A stretch of DNA of 64,000 nt from Actinomycetota bacterium (lineage in GTDB: Bacteria; Actinomycetota; Coriobacteriia; Anaerosomatales; Anaerosomataceae): contig RCMX01000007.1 of NCBI GenBank assembly GCA_004348925.1, forward strand, positions 35,347 to 99,346. The letters run 5' to 3'. Position 1 is the first letter of the stretch, and the number at the start of each line of letters is the position of its first letter. The translations under genes were made by a program, and so were the position numbers. The notes beneath the pieces were generated by a model that worked only from the letters and a program-made list of their open reading frames with translations, was not told where the DNA came from and did no database searches. This document shows, piece after piece, positions 42,294-50,835 of the stretch.

Positions 42294-42746
42294 GTGCTGG
42301 TCGGTGTCATCTCGGACACGCACGGCGTGCTGCCGACGAGCATCCACGAGGTCTTCGCCGATGCCGAAAGGATCATCCATGCGGGTGATGTCGGCAGCCA
42401 GGCCGTACTCGACGAGCTTGAATCGATCGCGCCCATCTCGGCTGTCGAGGGGAACACCGACGCAGGATGGCAGCGAACGCCGCTGCCGGGGCGCCTGACC
42501 GTCACCGTCGGCGGTGCCCGCTTCCACGTGGGCCACAAGCTTCCCGACCTCATCAGGGCCGGGATCCCCGGAGACGCGGACTTCGTGATCTACGGCCACA
42601 CGCACGTCGCCGCCGCACGCGACATCGACGGCGTGTGGTACGTCAACCCCGGCTCGGCACGGGAGCCGAGGGACGGACGTCCGCCTTCCGTTGCGCTCAT
42701 CGAGATCACCGGTGACCGGAGATCGGTGCGGCACGTCTACCTGTAG
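42294..42746 (+). CDS. YfcE-like metallophosphoesterase
   Basis: 150 residues, the size of YfcE/MJ0936-type phosphodiesterases. The metal-binding motifs are all present: SDTHG (about 8-12), GDVG, GNTD (about 57-60) and GHTH (about 101-104). It should hydrolyse small phosphodiesters with two divalent metals in the cytoplasm; the biological substrate is not known. GTG start 5 nt after the regulator gene, so it is probably co-transcribed. Confidence 0.85.
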   Translation: MLVGVISDTHGVLPTSIHEVFADAERIIHAGDVGSQAVLDELESIAPISAVEGNTDAGWQRTPLPGRLTVTVGGARFHVGHKLPDLIRAGIPGDADFVIYGHTHVAAARDIDGVWYVNPGSAREPRDGRPPSVALIEITGDRRSVRHVYL

Positions 42747-42980
42747 ACGGCGCTTCCGCCGCGTGGTCTGGCGGTGAACGGTCGTTACGTGCGCCGCGAA
42801 CGGCGGTTCTACCACTCGCTCGTGTGTCGCTTCGCCGTTCACGGGCGCTATCACCCCACCTGCCGAGCCCCGCTGACCACACGCGGCGAGTTCCTCGTCG
42901 GCGCTGCGAACGGGGTCTACCTTCATCGTACGGACGGGCGACGAGTAGGCGCGCCTGCCGATGAGGAGGAGGTGAACCGC
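42747..42980. other. Intergenic region before the universal stress gene
   Basis: 234 bases. GGTGAACGG near 42772 and CCGTTCACG near 42834 form an inverted repeat with a 55-60-base interval. No promoter with both elements, no known riboswitch and no conserved reading frame were found, although the frame of the following gene stays open through most of it. Confidence 0.4.
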
Positions 42981-43475
42981 ATGAAGGTCTGCATCAAGGG
43001 CTCAGCAGATGACCTCAAGCTCGGCGACATCAAAGAGGTCTGCTACCAGATCGACAAGATCCTTGTGCCGACAGACGGATCAGAGCCCGCGGTTGCTGCG
43101 ACGGAGTACGCGGTCGTCCTCGCGAAGACGTTCGGTGCGAAGGTCATGGCGATCTACGTCGACACCGGCCTTGAGGCGCTCGAGTACCCCGAGGAGGTCA
43201 TGGACGATGACGTCTTCGAGGGCGTCCATTCCTCGGTCAAGGGCCTCGTCATCGCGAAGACGATGTGCGAGCGCAACGGCGTCGAGTGCGAGGTCTCGGT
43301 GATCCAGGGCGGCGTTGCGAAGCGCATCGTCGCGACGGCGCAGGAGTGGGGCGCCGACTTGATCGTCTGTGGCGACACCGGTCGCAGCGGTCTCAAGCGT
43401 ATCGCTCTCGGCAGCGTTGCCGAGACGGTCGTCAAGGGCTCGCCCATTCCCGTGCTGGTCATCAAAGCCGACTAG
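42981..43475 (+). CDS. Universal stress protein (UspA family) with N-terminal extension
   Basis: 164 residues. The Usp fold begins at about residue 25 (KILVPTDGSE) and ends with the nucleotide motif GDTGRSGLKRIALGSVAETVVKGSPIPVLVI, containing the G-2x-G-9x-G-(S/T) ATP-binding pattern. The first 24 residues (MKVCIKGSADDLKLGDIKEV) are extra and form no known domain. AGGAGG precedes the ATG at 42981. The symporter genes follow after 35 nt, an arrangement seen with ActP-like transporters. Confidence 0.85.
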   Translation: MKVCIKGSADDLKLGDIKEVCYQIDKILVPTDGSEPAVAATEYAVVLAKTFGAKVMAIYVDTGLEALEYPEEVMDDDVFEGVHSSVKGLVIAKTMCERNGVECEVSVIQGGVAKRIVATAQEWGADLIVCGDTGRSGLKRIALGSVAETVVKGSPIPVLVIKAD

Positions 43476-43510
43476 CCGTCCGTTTCCGAGCAACCAAAGG
43501 AGGTGCACAC

Positions 43511-43867
43511 ATGGGAGATGCGACTGAGAGCACAGTGAGTGGCGTTCAGGTGCAACACGGCGATCACATCGACACCATCGAAAGCGTCGATTTCGTCTTC
43601 CGGGCGCAGCGCAAGCTGTCCTTCACGTACGGAGCGATCTTCTTCGCGGTGACGCTGGGTATTCCGGCATCGTCGGTCTGGTGGAAGGGCTGGTACGCCA
43701 CTCCTATCTGGGGAGGCTTCACAGCCAACTACCTGTTCGTGTCGCTGCTGTACTACATATTCCTGTGGGCCATGGCGTGGACCTATTCCAAGCAGGCCGA
43801 CAAGCTCGATCTCACACTGGAAACCATGGCTGACGAGATAGCTGCCAAAGCAGGGAAGGAGGGGTAG
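43511..43867 (+). CDS. Small accessory subunit of the symporter (DUF4212/DUF485-like)
   Basis: 118 residues with two transmembrane helices (about 38-58 and 73-93) and short cytoplasmic ends; FVFRAQRKLSFTYGAIFFAV and WTYSKQADKLD are typical of small proteins encoded just before ActP-type symporters. It probably forms a complex with the large subunit that starts 3 nt later. GGAGGTG lies upstream of the ATG. Confidence 0.82.
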   Translation: MGDATESTVSGVQVQHGDHIDTIESVDFVFRAQRKLSFTYGAIFFAVTLGIPASSVWWKGWYATPIWGGFTANYLFVSLLYYIFLWAMAWTYSKQADKLDLTLETMADEIAAKAGKEG

Positions 43868-43870
43868 ACC

Positions 43871-45703
43871 GTGAACACCATCGCAATCGTACTCGTGGTC
43901 GGACTGATCCTGTTCACGATCGCGCTCTCGATCTTCTCTCGCCGGTTCACCCGCACGACCGCTGACTTCTACCTTGCGGGACGCAAGGTCGGCTCCTTCT
44001 CGAACGCCTCGGCTATCTCGGGCGACTACCTCTCGGCCGCGTCGTTCCTCGGCGTCGCCGGTGCTGTCTACGCCTCCGGCCTTGACGGCGTCTGGTACGC
44101 TGCCGGATTCGCCGGCGGGTTCATGGTCGTCGTTCTCTTCATCGCTTCCGCTCTCCGCCGCTTCGGCGAGTACACGGTTGCCGACTTCGCCTTCGGGCGT
44201 TTCGGCAGCAACCGCATCCGCCTCATCACGGTGCTTGCGGTGTTGCTCACGTCGCTCTTCTACATGGCGCCGCAGATGTTCGGCGCGGGTACCACGTGGA
44301 CGGTTCTCGTCGGCAAAGGCATCTTCGGGATGGATCCGTACACCTCGGGTGTCGTCGTGGTCACAGCGATCATGGCGTTCTACGTCGGCGTCGGCGGCAT
44401 GAAGGGCACCACGCTCAACCAGATCTTCCAGTTCTGGTGGCTCATGTTCGCGATGATCATGATCGTCGTGTTCGCCTTCGGCAACGGGTTCAGCTACCCG
44501 AAAGCTCTCGCCGATGCCTCGAAGACGCCGATCGTGAACACCAAGTCCATGACGGTGGCCGATCTCACGAAGCCGGATGCGAAGACGGGCAAGACGCCGT
44601 ATGACGCTGCGGCCACGATCATGACCCCGGCCGAGATGGCCAAGGTCGACGAAGCGATTGCTGCAGGCGACACCAAGGCGAAGGTCGCCGTGGCGCTGCC
44701 GTCGAAGAACAAGCTGCATGAACTGCGTGACCAGCTCTTCAACGAGCCCGGGCATCGCTACAACAGTTTCGACCAGTTCTCGATGGTGCTCGCGCTCGTG
44801 CTCGGCACCGCCGGTCTGCCGCACATCCTGAACCGGTACTACACGAATCCCTCGGGGGCCGCAGCCCGACGCTCCACGTTCTGGGTGCTCGTGTTCATCG
44901 GGACGTTCTACATCCTCGCCCCGATCGCCGGCCTTGCCGGTATCGCGTTCATCCGGGACTACCTGGCCAATGGGGGCACCATCGCTGCCGCCAACGTGCA
45001 CGGCCTGCTGGTCAAGCCTGACCAGATCATGCCGACCCTCGCCGAGATCCTGGGCGGCCAGTGGCTCATGGGCATCGTTGCAGCCGGCGCGTTCGCTGCG
45101 ATGTTCTCGACCATCGGCGGTCTGCTGATCGCAGCGGCATCCGCAGTCGGTCATGACGTGTACGAGAAGTACATCGATCCCAACGCTTCCGAGCGCAAGC
45201 GCGTTATCGTGGGCAAGTCGGCAGTGCTCTTCTTCTCGCTGCTCGCCATGGGCATCGGTCTTGCGATTCCGAAGTTCGGTCTCGACCAGGCATACCCGGC
45301 GCTCATCGCGATGATGGTCACCTGGGCCTTCGCGGTCGGTGGCAGCGCCTTCGTCCCGATGCTCCTCACCGGCATCTGGTGGAAGGGTACGACGGAGCGT
45401 GGTGCGACCGCGGGTATCTTCGTCGGCCTGTTTGGTGCCATCGGCATCATCCTCATGAACATCCTTCAGACGCTCGGTGTGATCGGCAAGGAAGGCATCA
45501 TCGGCTTCCTTGGCAGCCTCACCTTCCCGGTGCTGTTCACGTTCCCGCTCTCGCTCCTCACGATCATCATCGTGAGCAAGCTCGACGGCGAGCTGCCTAA
45601 GAATGTCGACCAGATCTGGATGCGTATCCACGGTACTGCCAACGAGCGTCACGAGAAGCAGCACGGTCTCGACAAGGTCGGGACGATGTTCGCCAAGAAG
45701 TAG
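43871..45703 (+). CDS. Sodium/solute symporter, ActP-like (SSS family)
   Basis: 610 residues with about 13 transmembrane helices. SSS-family hallmarks are TTADFYLAGRKVGSFSNASAISGDYLSAASFLG near the N-terminus and GTAGLPHILNRYYTNP in the middle. A hydrophilic insert of about 85 residues (about 215-300) separates two membrane blocks, as in the VC_2705-type subfamily paired with a small DUF4212 subunit. Acetate or another short carboxylate is the likely substrate. GTG start. A strong terminator follows. Confidence 0.88.
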   Translation: MNTIAIVLVVGLILFTIALSIFSRRFTRTTADFYLAGRKVGSFSNASAISGDYLSAASFLGVAGAVYASGLDGVWYAAGFAGGFMVVVLFIASALRRFGEYTVADFAFGRFGSNRIRLITVLAVLLTSLFYMAPQMFGAGTTWTVLVGKGIFGMDPYTSGVVVVTAIMAFYVGVGGMKGTTLNQIFQFWWLMFAMIMIVVFAFGNGFSYPKALADASKTPIVNTKSMTVADLTKPDAKTGKTPYDAAATIMTPAEMAKVDEAIAAGDTKAKVAVALPSKNKLHELRDQLFNEPGHRYNSFDQFSMVLALVLGTAGLPHILNRYYTNPSGAAARRSTFWVLVFIGTFYILAPIAGLAGIAFIRDYLANGGTIAAANVHGLLVKPDQIMPTLAEILGGQWLMGIVAAGAFAAMFSTIGGLLIAAASAVGHDVYEKYIDPNASERKRVIVGKSAVLFFSLLAMGIGLAIPKFGLDQAYPALIAMMVTWAFAVGGSAFVPMLLTGIWWKGTTERGATAGIFVGLFGAIGIILMNILQTLGVIGKEGIIGFLGSLTFPVLFTFPLSLLTIIIVSKLDGELPKNVDQIWMRIHGTANERHEKQHGLDKVGTMFAKK

Positions 45704-45747
45704 CGTTCCCACCGGGTTCCACCCCCAGGGAACCCGAGTGAGATACG

Positions 45748-45781
45748 GCGCCGGCCCTCAGTGAGCACTGAGGGCCGGCGC
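45748..45781. terminator. Bidirectional terminator between the symporter and pgi
   Basis: A perfect 15-bp stem (GCGCCGGCCCTCAGT with its complement) closes a GAGC loop between convergent genes. It is followed by TCCCGTTTCC on the plus strand. It is the longest hairpin seen in the window. Confidence 0.85.
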
Positions 45782-45797
45782 TCCCGTTTCCGGAGGA

Positions 45798-47444
45798 CTA
45801 GCGGACTGCGCCGGCGATATCTTCGGCAAGCGCGGCGACGACGCCGTGCTCCGAGGAGGGAAGGTCGATTCGCAGTATGCGTCGGCCGTGGGCAGCGAGG
45901 GTGACAAGGTCGCCCTCGGCCTGAGCGCGATGGAGCGCGGCCAGACGGAACTTCTCGCCGGGAATCTCGATGTCGGTACGGTCTCGCGCCGTGACGAGCA
46001 GGAAGACGCCGGAATTCGGTCCGCCTTTGTGCAGCTGCCCCGTGGAGTGCAGGTATCGCGGGCCGATCTCCACGCAGACCGCGCGGCCGGTCGCGTCCGA
46101 CACCGTCTTGGCGCAGCGGTTGAGCGGGCCGAGCACCGACTCGTCGTCAGGCAGGTAGGCGAGGATAGCGATGTAGTCGCCTTCCGCGGCGGTAGCGAGC
46201 AAGGTTCGAAGCGCGTTTGTCCTGCTGACCGGCGGTGACGTCGGGGCCTCAAGGCCGCCTGCGAACGTTGCCCACGACCCGTCGAAGTCGGCGGTGGCGG
46301 GTGGCACGGAGGTGCTCCCCGAGAGGATCGCCGCGGTCGCGCTCTTAGCTTCGGCCACGTTGGGTTCGTTGAAGGGGTTGACGCCCTGCAGGAAGCCGAC
46401 GAGAGCCACCGCGTGTTCCCAGCGCACGAACTCGGCGCCGAGGTCGTATGCGTCCCGGGCGGTCATCTCGAAGACGGGGTGCGTCGGCGCAACGTCGCGA
46501 GACCACGAGGCCAGGATGTCGTCGTCTTCGAGGCGCAACACCGCCACGGCGCGGTCGTCGCCGTACCCGGACGGCAGCGTAGGATCGTGCTCGATGACGG
46601 GCACGATGCCGCGGCCATCCTTGCCGAGCGACTCGGCAACGAGCTGCTCGACCCAGAGACCGAACGACGCCAGCGCGGGAGAGGTGACGATGGTGAGCTT
46701 GTCGTGCCCCGCGTCGTACGCATCCGTCATCCAGGCTGCGAGTAGCGCTCCGGGGTTCACGGCAGCTGGCAGACGGCACGCGTCTTCCATTGCCGCCGCC
46801 CGCGACACCAGCAGCTCGAGATCGATGCCGGTGAGCGCCGCCGGTGCGAGCCCGAACATCGTGAGCGCCGAGAAGCGCCCTCCCACGGTGGGCGGCGCGC
46901 TGAGCGTCATGCGCATGAGATCGCGCTGGCGCAGCTTCTCGAGCGGGGTCCCGGGGTCGGTGATGACGAAGCAGTGACGCCCCGCCACCGGACGCGGCAA
47001 CGTCTCCTCGAGCCATGCGCGGAGGATCGCGTAGAGCGACAACGGCTCCACGGTGGTTCCCGACTTGCTCGAGACCAACACGAACGTCCCGGCCGGGTCG
47101 AGCGTCGCGAGCAGCCGCGAGACGACCACCGGCGATGTGGTGTCGAGCACGTGGAGGCGCGGCTTGCCGGGCGCTCCGCCGATCACGCGCGATAGCACGA
47201 GCGGCGCGAGCGACGATCCGCCCATGCCGAGCAGTACCAGGTCGGTCGCGCCCTCCTCGACGATCGCCTTGGTGAGATTCTCGAGCAGCACGAAGCGTCC
47301 GGGCGCCTTCTGGGCGAGGTCGTTCCACCCCAGGCGCTGCATGATCGGAATCCGTGCGTCGATACTCTCGGTGTACAGGCTTGCGTCGCGGCTAGCCAGA
47401 CGCTTCACGGCGTCGGCCTCGATGAGGCGGTTCAGCGCATCCAT
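45798..47444 (-). CDS. pgi: Glucose-6-phosphate isomerase (TAL-PGI type)
   Basis: 548 residues. SIS-fold isomerase interconverting glucose 6-phosphate and fructose 6-phosphate. Conserved stretches are LLGMGGSSLAPLVL, the phosphosugar loop VSSKSGTTVEPLS (about 125-137) and QGVNPFNEPNVAEAK (about 357-371). The sequence resembles the isomerase half of bifunctional transaldolase/PGI proteins of Actinobacteria more than standard PGI, and carries a C-terminal extension (RYLHSTGQLHKGGPNSGVF) found in that group. No transaldolase gene is adjacent. It is last in a long minus-strand series, 3 nt after the EamA gene. Confidence 0.88.
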   Translation of the reverse strand: MDALNRLIEADAVKRLASRDASLYTESIDARIPIMQRLGWNDLAQKAPGRFVLLENLTKAIVEEGATDLVLLGMGGSSLAPLVLSRVIGGAPGKPRLHVLDTTSPVVVSRLLATLDPAGTFVLVSSKSGTTVEPLSLYAILRAWLEETLPRPVAGRHCFVITDPGTPLEKLRQRDLMRMTLSAPPTVGGRFSALTMFGLAPAALTGIDLELLVSRAAAMEDACRLPAAVNPGALLAAWMTDAYDAGHDKLTIVTSPALASFGLWVEQLVAESLGKDGRGIVPVIEHDPTLPSGYGDDRAVAVLRLEDDDILASWSRDVAPTHPVFEMTARDAYDLGAEFVRWEHAVALVGFLQGVNPFNEPNVAEAKSATAAILSGSTSVPPATADFDGSWATFAGGLEAPTSPPVSRTNALRTLLATAAEGDYIAILAYLPDDESVLGPLNRCAKTVSDATGRAVCVEIGPRYLHSTGQLHKGGPNSGVFLLVTARDRTDIEIPGEKFRLAALHRAQAEGDLVTLAAHGRRILRIDLPSSEHGVVAALAEDIAGAVR

Positions 47445-47447
47445 CGG

Positions 47448-48383
47448 TCAGCTCTCCTCTGATAGCGCATCGGGCACAAGACCCGGGGTCTCGATTCCTT
47501 GCTGTGGTTCCATTCTAGCCACCATCGCGCCGCCCGCCACAACCAGCGCGGCGCCGACCCCCGTGGCGAGCGTGATCGGTTCCTGCAAGAAGATGGCCGA
47601 GAAGACGACCGCGCTCACCGGCTCCGCATACGTGAGGACCGCGGCGTGATCCGCCCGCACCCTCCTGAGTCCCGACAGGAAGATGAGTCCCGTGGCCGAG
47701 GTCATGACGACGCCGAGCACCAGAAGCGCTCCCCACTCGACCGGCGCGCTCGGTCCTTTCGACAGCAGTGCGAACGGCAGCAGCAGCGCGATCGCACCGA
47801 GGTACTCGCCGAACGTGTAGATGGTCGCCGGTACGCCGTGGATCAGGCGCTTCGCATTCAGTATGAGGAGCGCGTACGTGACGGCCGAGGCGAGCGCCAT
47901 CGCTGCACCCAGCAAGTGGGTGCCCGATTCCAGCGCCATGTCCTGCGGTCCCACGATGGTCGCGACTCCAGCAAGCGCCAGCAGCAGCGGCACGATCAGC
48001 CGACGATCGAACGGTTCGTGCGCCACAAGCGGGGAGAGCACGGCCACGAACACCGGACCGCAGTAGGCGATGAGCACGGCTATGGCCACCTTGGTGAGTT
48101 GCAGCGCGCCCAGATAGAGCATCCAGTTGACCGCAAGCAACGTGCCCATCGCGATGATCGCCCACATCCGACGCTTCGGGAGCTTGAAGAACACGCCGAG
48201 ACGTCCGCGAACGCCGAGAATGACCGTCACGAAGATGGCCGCGAACCCGACGCGCCAGAACACGATGACCGCCGCGTTGGTGTGCACGAGCCGGACGAAC
48301 ACCGGGATAAGCCCCCACGTGGTCGCGGCGAGCGCGATACGGAGCAGGCCGGTCAGCGAATCGGAGCGTGGTCGCGTCGACAT
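47448..48383 (-). CDS. EamA/DMT-family transporter
   Basis: 311 residues with ten transmembrane helices in two EamA repeats (about 12-145 and 158-292). PVFVRLVHTNAAVIVFWRVGFA in repeat 1 and TYAEPVSAVVFSAIFLQEPIT in repeat 2 are characteristic. It probably exports a small metabolite; the substrate is unknown. It lies 7 nt after hypE and 3 nt before pgi, so is likely co-transcribed with the hyp genes by position alone. Confidence 0.85.
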   Translation of the reverse strand: MSTRPRSDSLTGLLRIALAATTWGLIPVFVRLVHTNAAVIVFWRVGFAAIFVTVILGVRGRLGVFFKLPKRRMWAIIAMGTLLAVNWMLYLGALQLTKVAIAVLIAYCGPVFVAVLSPLVAHEPFDRRLIVPLLLALAGVATIVGPQDMALESGTHLLGAAMALASAVTYALLILNAKRLIHGVPATIYTFGEYLGAIALLLPFALLSKGPSAPVEWGALLVLGVVMTSATGLIFLSGLRRVRADHAAVLTYAEPVSAVVFSAIFLQEPITLATGVGAALVVAGGAMVARMEPQQGIETPGLVPDALSEES

Positions 48384-48390
48384 GACGACG

Positions 48391-49401
48391 CTAGCAGATC
48401 CTCGGCAGTTGTTCGCCGACGAGCATGTCCATGATGCGGGTCGCTCCGAACGCGGTCTTCACGTAGACGCGACCAGCGGGGCCGTCGGTCACCTCCCCGA
48501 CGATGGCGGCGTCCTCACCGTAGGGCGCCGCCTTCATCGCGGCGAGCGCGGCCTCGGCCTGCTCGGCGGGAACGACGGCCACCATCTTGCCCTCATTCGC
48601 CACCTGGAAGACGTCGTAGCCGAGCATCTCGCACGCACCGCGAACCTGCTCGCGCACCGGTACGAGCGACTCCTCGACGGTGATCGCCACATGAGAGGCG
48701 CCCGCGAGCTCGTTGAGCGTGGACGCGAGGCCGCCGCGCGTCGGGTCGCGGAAGCACCGCACGTCGGGGGCGGCTTCGAGAACCGCGGCGATCATCTCGG
48801 CCAGGGGGGCGGCGTCGCTCTCGATGTCGGTCGAGAAGGAGAGACCCTCGCGGGTGGAGATGACGGCGATGCCGTGGTCGCCGAGCGTGCCCGAGACGAG
48901 CACGACGTCGCCAGGCTTGCAGTGCGAGCCCGAGAGGTCGACGCCGCCAGCGAGCACGCCGACGCCGGCGGTATTGATGTAGCAGCCGTCACCGTGGCCC
49001 TTCTCGACGACCTTGGTGTCGCCGGTGACGATCTTCACGCCCGCCTCGGCGGCGGCTTCGCGCATCGACACGAGGATGCGCCTGAGATCGTCGACAGGCA
49101 TGCCCTCTTCGAGGATGAAGCCGACCGAGAGGTAGAGCGGCCTGGCGCCGGAGGTGGCGATGTCGTTCACGGTGCCGCAGACGGCGAGACGACCGATGTC
49201 TGCGCCCGGGAAGAACAGCGGGTTCACCACGTACGTGTCGGTGCTCATCGCCAGGCGCGTGCCCGGGAAGTCGACCGCTGCGGCGTCGTCCATGCGCGCC
49301 AGGACGTCGTCGGCGAATTCCGCCATGAAGACGTCGTTGATGAGATCGCGCATCATCGTTCCGCCGCTGCCGTGCGCCAGCAGGATCCGGTCTTGAAGCA
49401 T
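48391..49401 (-). CDS. hypE: Hydrogenase maturation protein HypE
   Basis: 336 residues. PurM-like ATPase that dehydrates the carbamoyl group on its C-terminal cysteine to the cyanide ligand of [NiFe]-hydrogenase iron. LAHGSGGTMMRDLI opens the protein, GDTKVVEKGHGDGCYINTAGVG carries nucleotide contacts, and it ends in PRIC, the required thiocarboxamide/thiocyanate cysteine. The ATG at 49401 is used because the family begins here. It sits 31 nt after hypD. Confidence 0.96.
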   Translation of the reverse strand: MLQDRILLAHGSGGTMMRDLINDVFMAEFADDVLARMDDAAAVDFPGTRLAMSTDTYVVNPLFFPGADIGRLAVCGTVNDIATSGARPLYLSVGFILEEGMPVDDLRRILVSMREAAAEAGVKIVTGDTKVVEKGHGDGCYINTAGVGVLAGGVDLSGSHCKPGDVVLVSGTLGDHGIAVISTREGLSFSTDIESDAAPLAEMIAAVLEAAPDVRCFRDPTRGGLASTLNELAGASHVAITVEESLVPVREQVRGACEMLGYDVFQVANEGKMVAVVPAEQAEAALAAMKAAPYGEDAAIVGEVTDGPAGRVYVKTAFGATRIMDMLVGEQLPRIC

Positions 49402-49432
49402 GTGGTGCCCCTCCCGTTGGTGCCGAGTGCCC

Positions 49433-50536
49433 TTAGGCCCTGCCGTAGTCGGTGTAACGGTAGTAGGCCGCGCAGGAGCCTTCCGAGGAGACCATGCACG
49501 GACCGATGGGGTGCTCCGGCGTGCAGCCGCGCCCGAAGAGCTTGCAGTCGAACGGCAGCACCGCGCCGCGCAACACGTCGCCACACTGGCATCCCTTGAT
49601 CGCACGGGGCTCCGGCGGCGTGACCGGCACGCGCACGAGCGCGTCGTACTGTGAGAATTCGGGGCGAATCGCGAGTCCCGTGCCCGGGATGACCCCGAGC
49701 CCGCGCCACTCGGCGTCGGATGGCTCGAAGACCTCCTCGATCGCGCGGACCGCGATCTCGTTGCCCTCGGGCATGACCGCACGCGTGTAGGCGATCTCGA
49801 TCTCGGCCCGTCCCTCGGCACGCTGCCTAGCGAGCATCCAGATGCCCTGGAGCACGTCGACCGGCTCGAAGCCGGTGATCACGCCCGCGACGCCGTATTC
49901 CTCGGCAAGGAAGCGATACGGTTGGCTGCCGATGACGGTGGAGACGTGACCGGGCAGGATGAAGCCGGTGATCTTCACCTCGGGGTCGTTCGTGAGCGCT
50001 CTCAGAGCCTCCGGCACCGTCTTGTGGAGAGAGAGCGCCGACCAGTTCGTGAGGCCGCGCCGCGCCGCCTCGCGAATCGTGAGCGCTACGGTGGGAGCAG
50101 TCGTCTCGAAGCCTACGCCGAGGAAGATGACGTGCCTGTCCGGCGTGCTTTCGGCGAGAGCCAGCGAGTCGAGCGGCGAGTACACGACGCGAACGTCGCG
50201 TCCGTCGGCCTTCTCGCGCGACAGCGACGAGTACGAGCCGGGGACCTTCATCATGTCGCCGAAGGTGGTGAGGATGACGTGCGGCTGGCGCGCGAGTTCG
50301 ATCGCCATGTCGATGTCGGCATTGCCGGTCACGCAGACCGGGCACCCCGGTCCCGACAGGAGCTTGATGTTCTCGGGCATGACGCCGCGAAGGCCGTTCT
50401 TCGCTATCGCCATCGTGTGCGTGCCGCAGACCTCCATGAACGTCTGGGGCTCCGTCGCCGCCTCCGCGATGGCGGTCACGAGCGCCGCGGCGTGTTCCGG
50501 GTCGCGGAAGCCTTTGAGGATGTCGGCGCTACTCAC
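49433..50536 (-). CDS. hypD: Hydrogenase maturation protein HypD
   Basis: 367 residues. [4Fe-4S] protein that, with HypC, holds the Fe(CN)2CO unit during assembly. Conserved cysteine motifs are present: EVCGTHTMAI (about 36-45), GPGCPVCVT (about 67-75) and the late FDCKLFGRGCTPEHPIGPCMVSSEGSCAAYYRY cluster region. GTG start overlapping the hypC stop (GTGA), so the two are translationally coupled. Length is standard. Confidence 0.96.
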   Translation of the reverse strand: MSSADILKGFRDPEHAAALVTAIAEAATEPQTFMEVCGTHTMAIAKNGLRGVMPENIKLLSGPGCPVCVTGNADIDMAIELARQPHVILTTFGDMMKVPGSYSSLSREKADGRDVRVVYSPLDSLALAESTPDRHVIFLGVGFETTAPTVALTIREAARRGLTNWSALSLHKTVPEALRALTNDPEVKITGFILPGHVSTVIGSQPYRFLAEEYGVAGVITGFEPVDVLQGIWMLARQRAEGRAEIEIAYTRAVMPEGNEIAVRAIEEVFEPSDAEWRGLGVIPGTGLAIRPEFSQYDALVRVPVTPPEPRAIKGCQCGDVLRGAVLPFDCKLFGRGCTPEHPIGPCMVSSEGSCAAYYRYTDYGRA

Positions 50537-50814
50537 GACAGGTGCGCCGGTCGCTCGAGCTCGGGCAGCTCCAGCGGCTCGAGGTTCTCGGTGCCGGGCA
50601 TCTCCATCTGGCGGAAGAGCTCGAGCGTCTCGGCGGCGAACTGCTCGGAGATGACCTCGAGCGCGAACCCGGCATGGACGAGCACGAAGTCGCCGACCTT
50701 GGCGTCGGGCACCATGTGCGTGCTCACGTGACGACGTACGCCGAGAATCTCGACTTCCGCCATGCCGTTGTCATTCGGTTCGTCGACGATCTTTGCGGGG
50801 ATTCCGAGGCACAT
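50533..50814 (-). CDS. hypC: Hydrogenase maturation chaperone HypC
   Basis: 93 residues. Starts MCLGIPAKIV with the essential Cys2 that binds the iron intermediate and the hydrogenase precursor. The small beta-barrel part ends near residue 70; the last 20 residues are acidic, proline-rich and variable. It sits 21 nt after hypF with GGAGG upstream and overlaps hypD by four bases. Confidence 0.95.
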   Translation of the reverse strand: MCLGIPAKIVDEPNDNGMAEVEILGVRRHVSTHMVPDAKVGDFVLVHAGFALEVISEQFAAETLELFRQMEMPGTENLEPLELPELERPAHLS

Positions 50815-50835
50815 GCGGGAGACCTCCTGTTGTCG

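Noticed and set aside
42774..42980. Upstream start for the universal stress protein
   Set aside because: The extra 69 residues are Arg-rich without similarity; AGGAGG directly precedes ATG 42981.
43472..45712. 746-codon open frame on the minus strand
   Set aside because: Antisense to the symporter, which has full family motifs; the product is His/Arg/Glu-rich low-complexity sequence typical of high-GC shadow frames.
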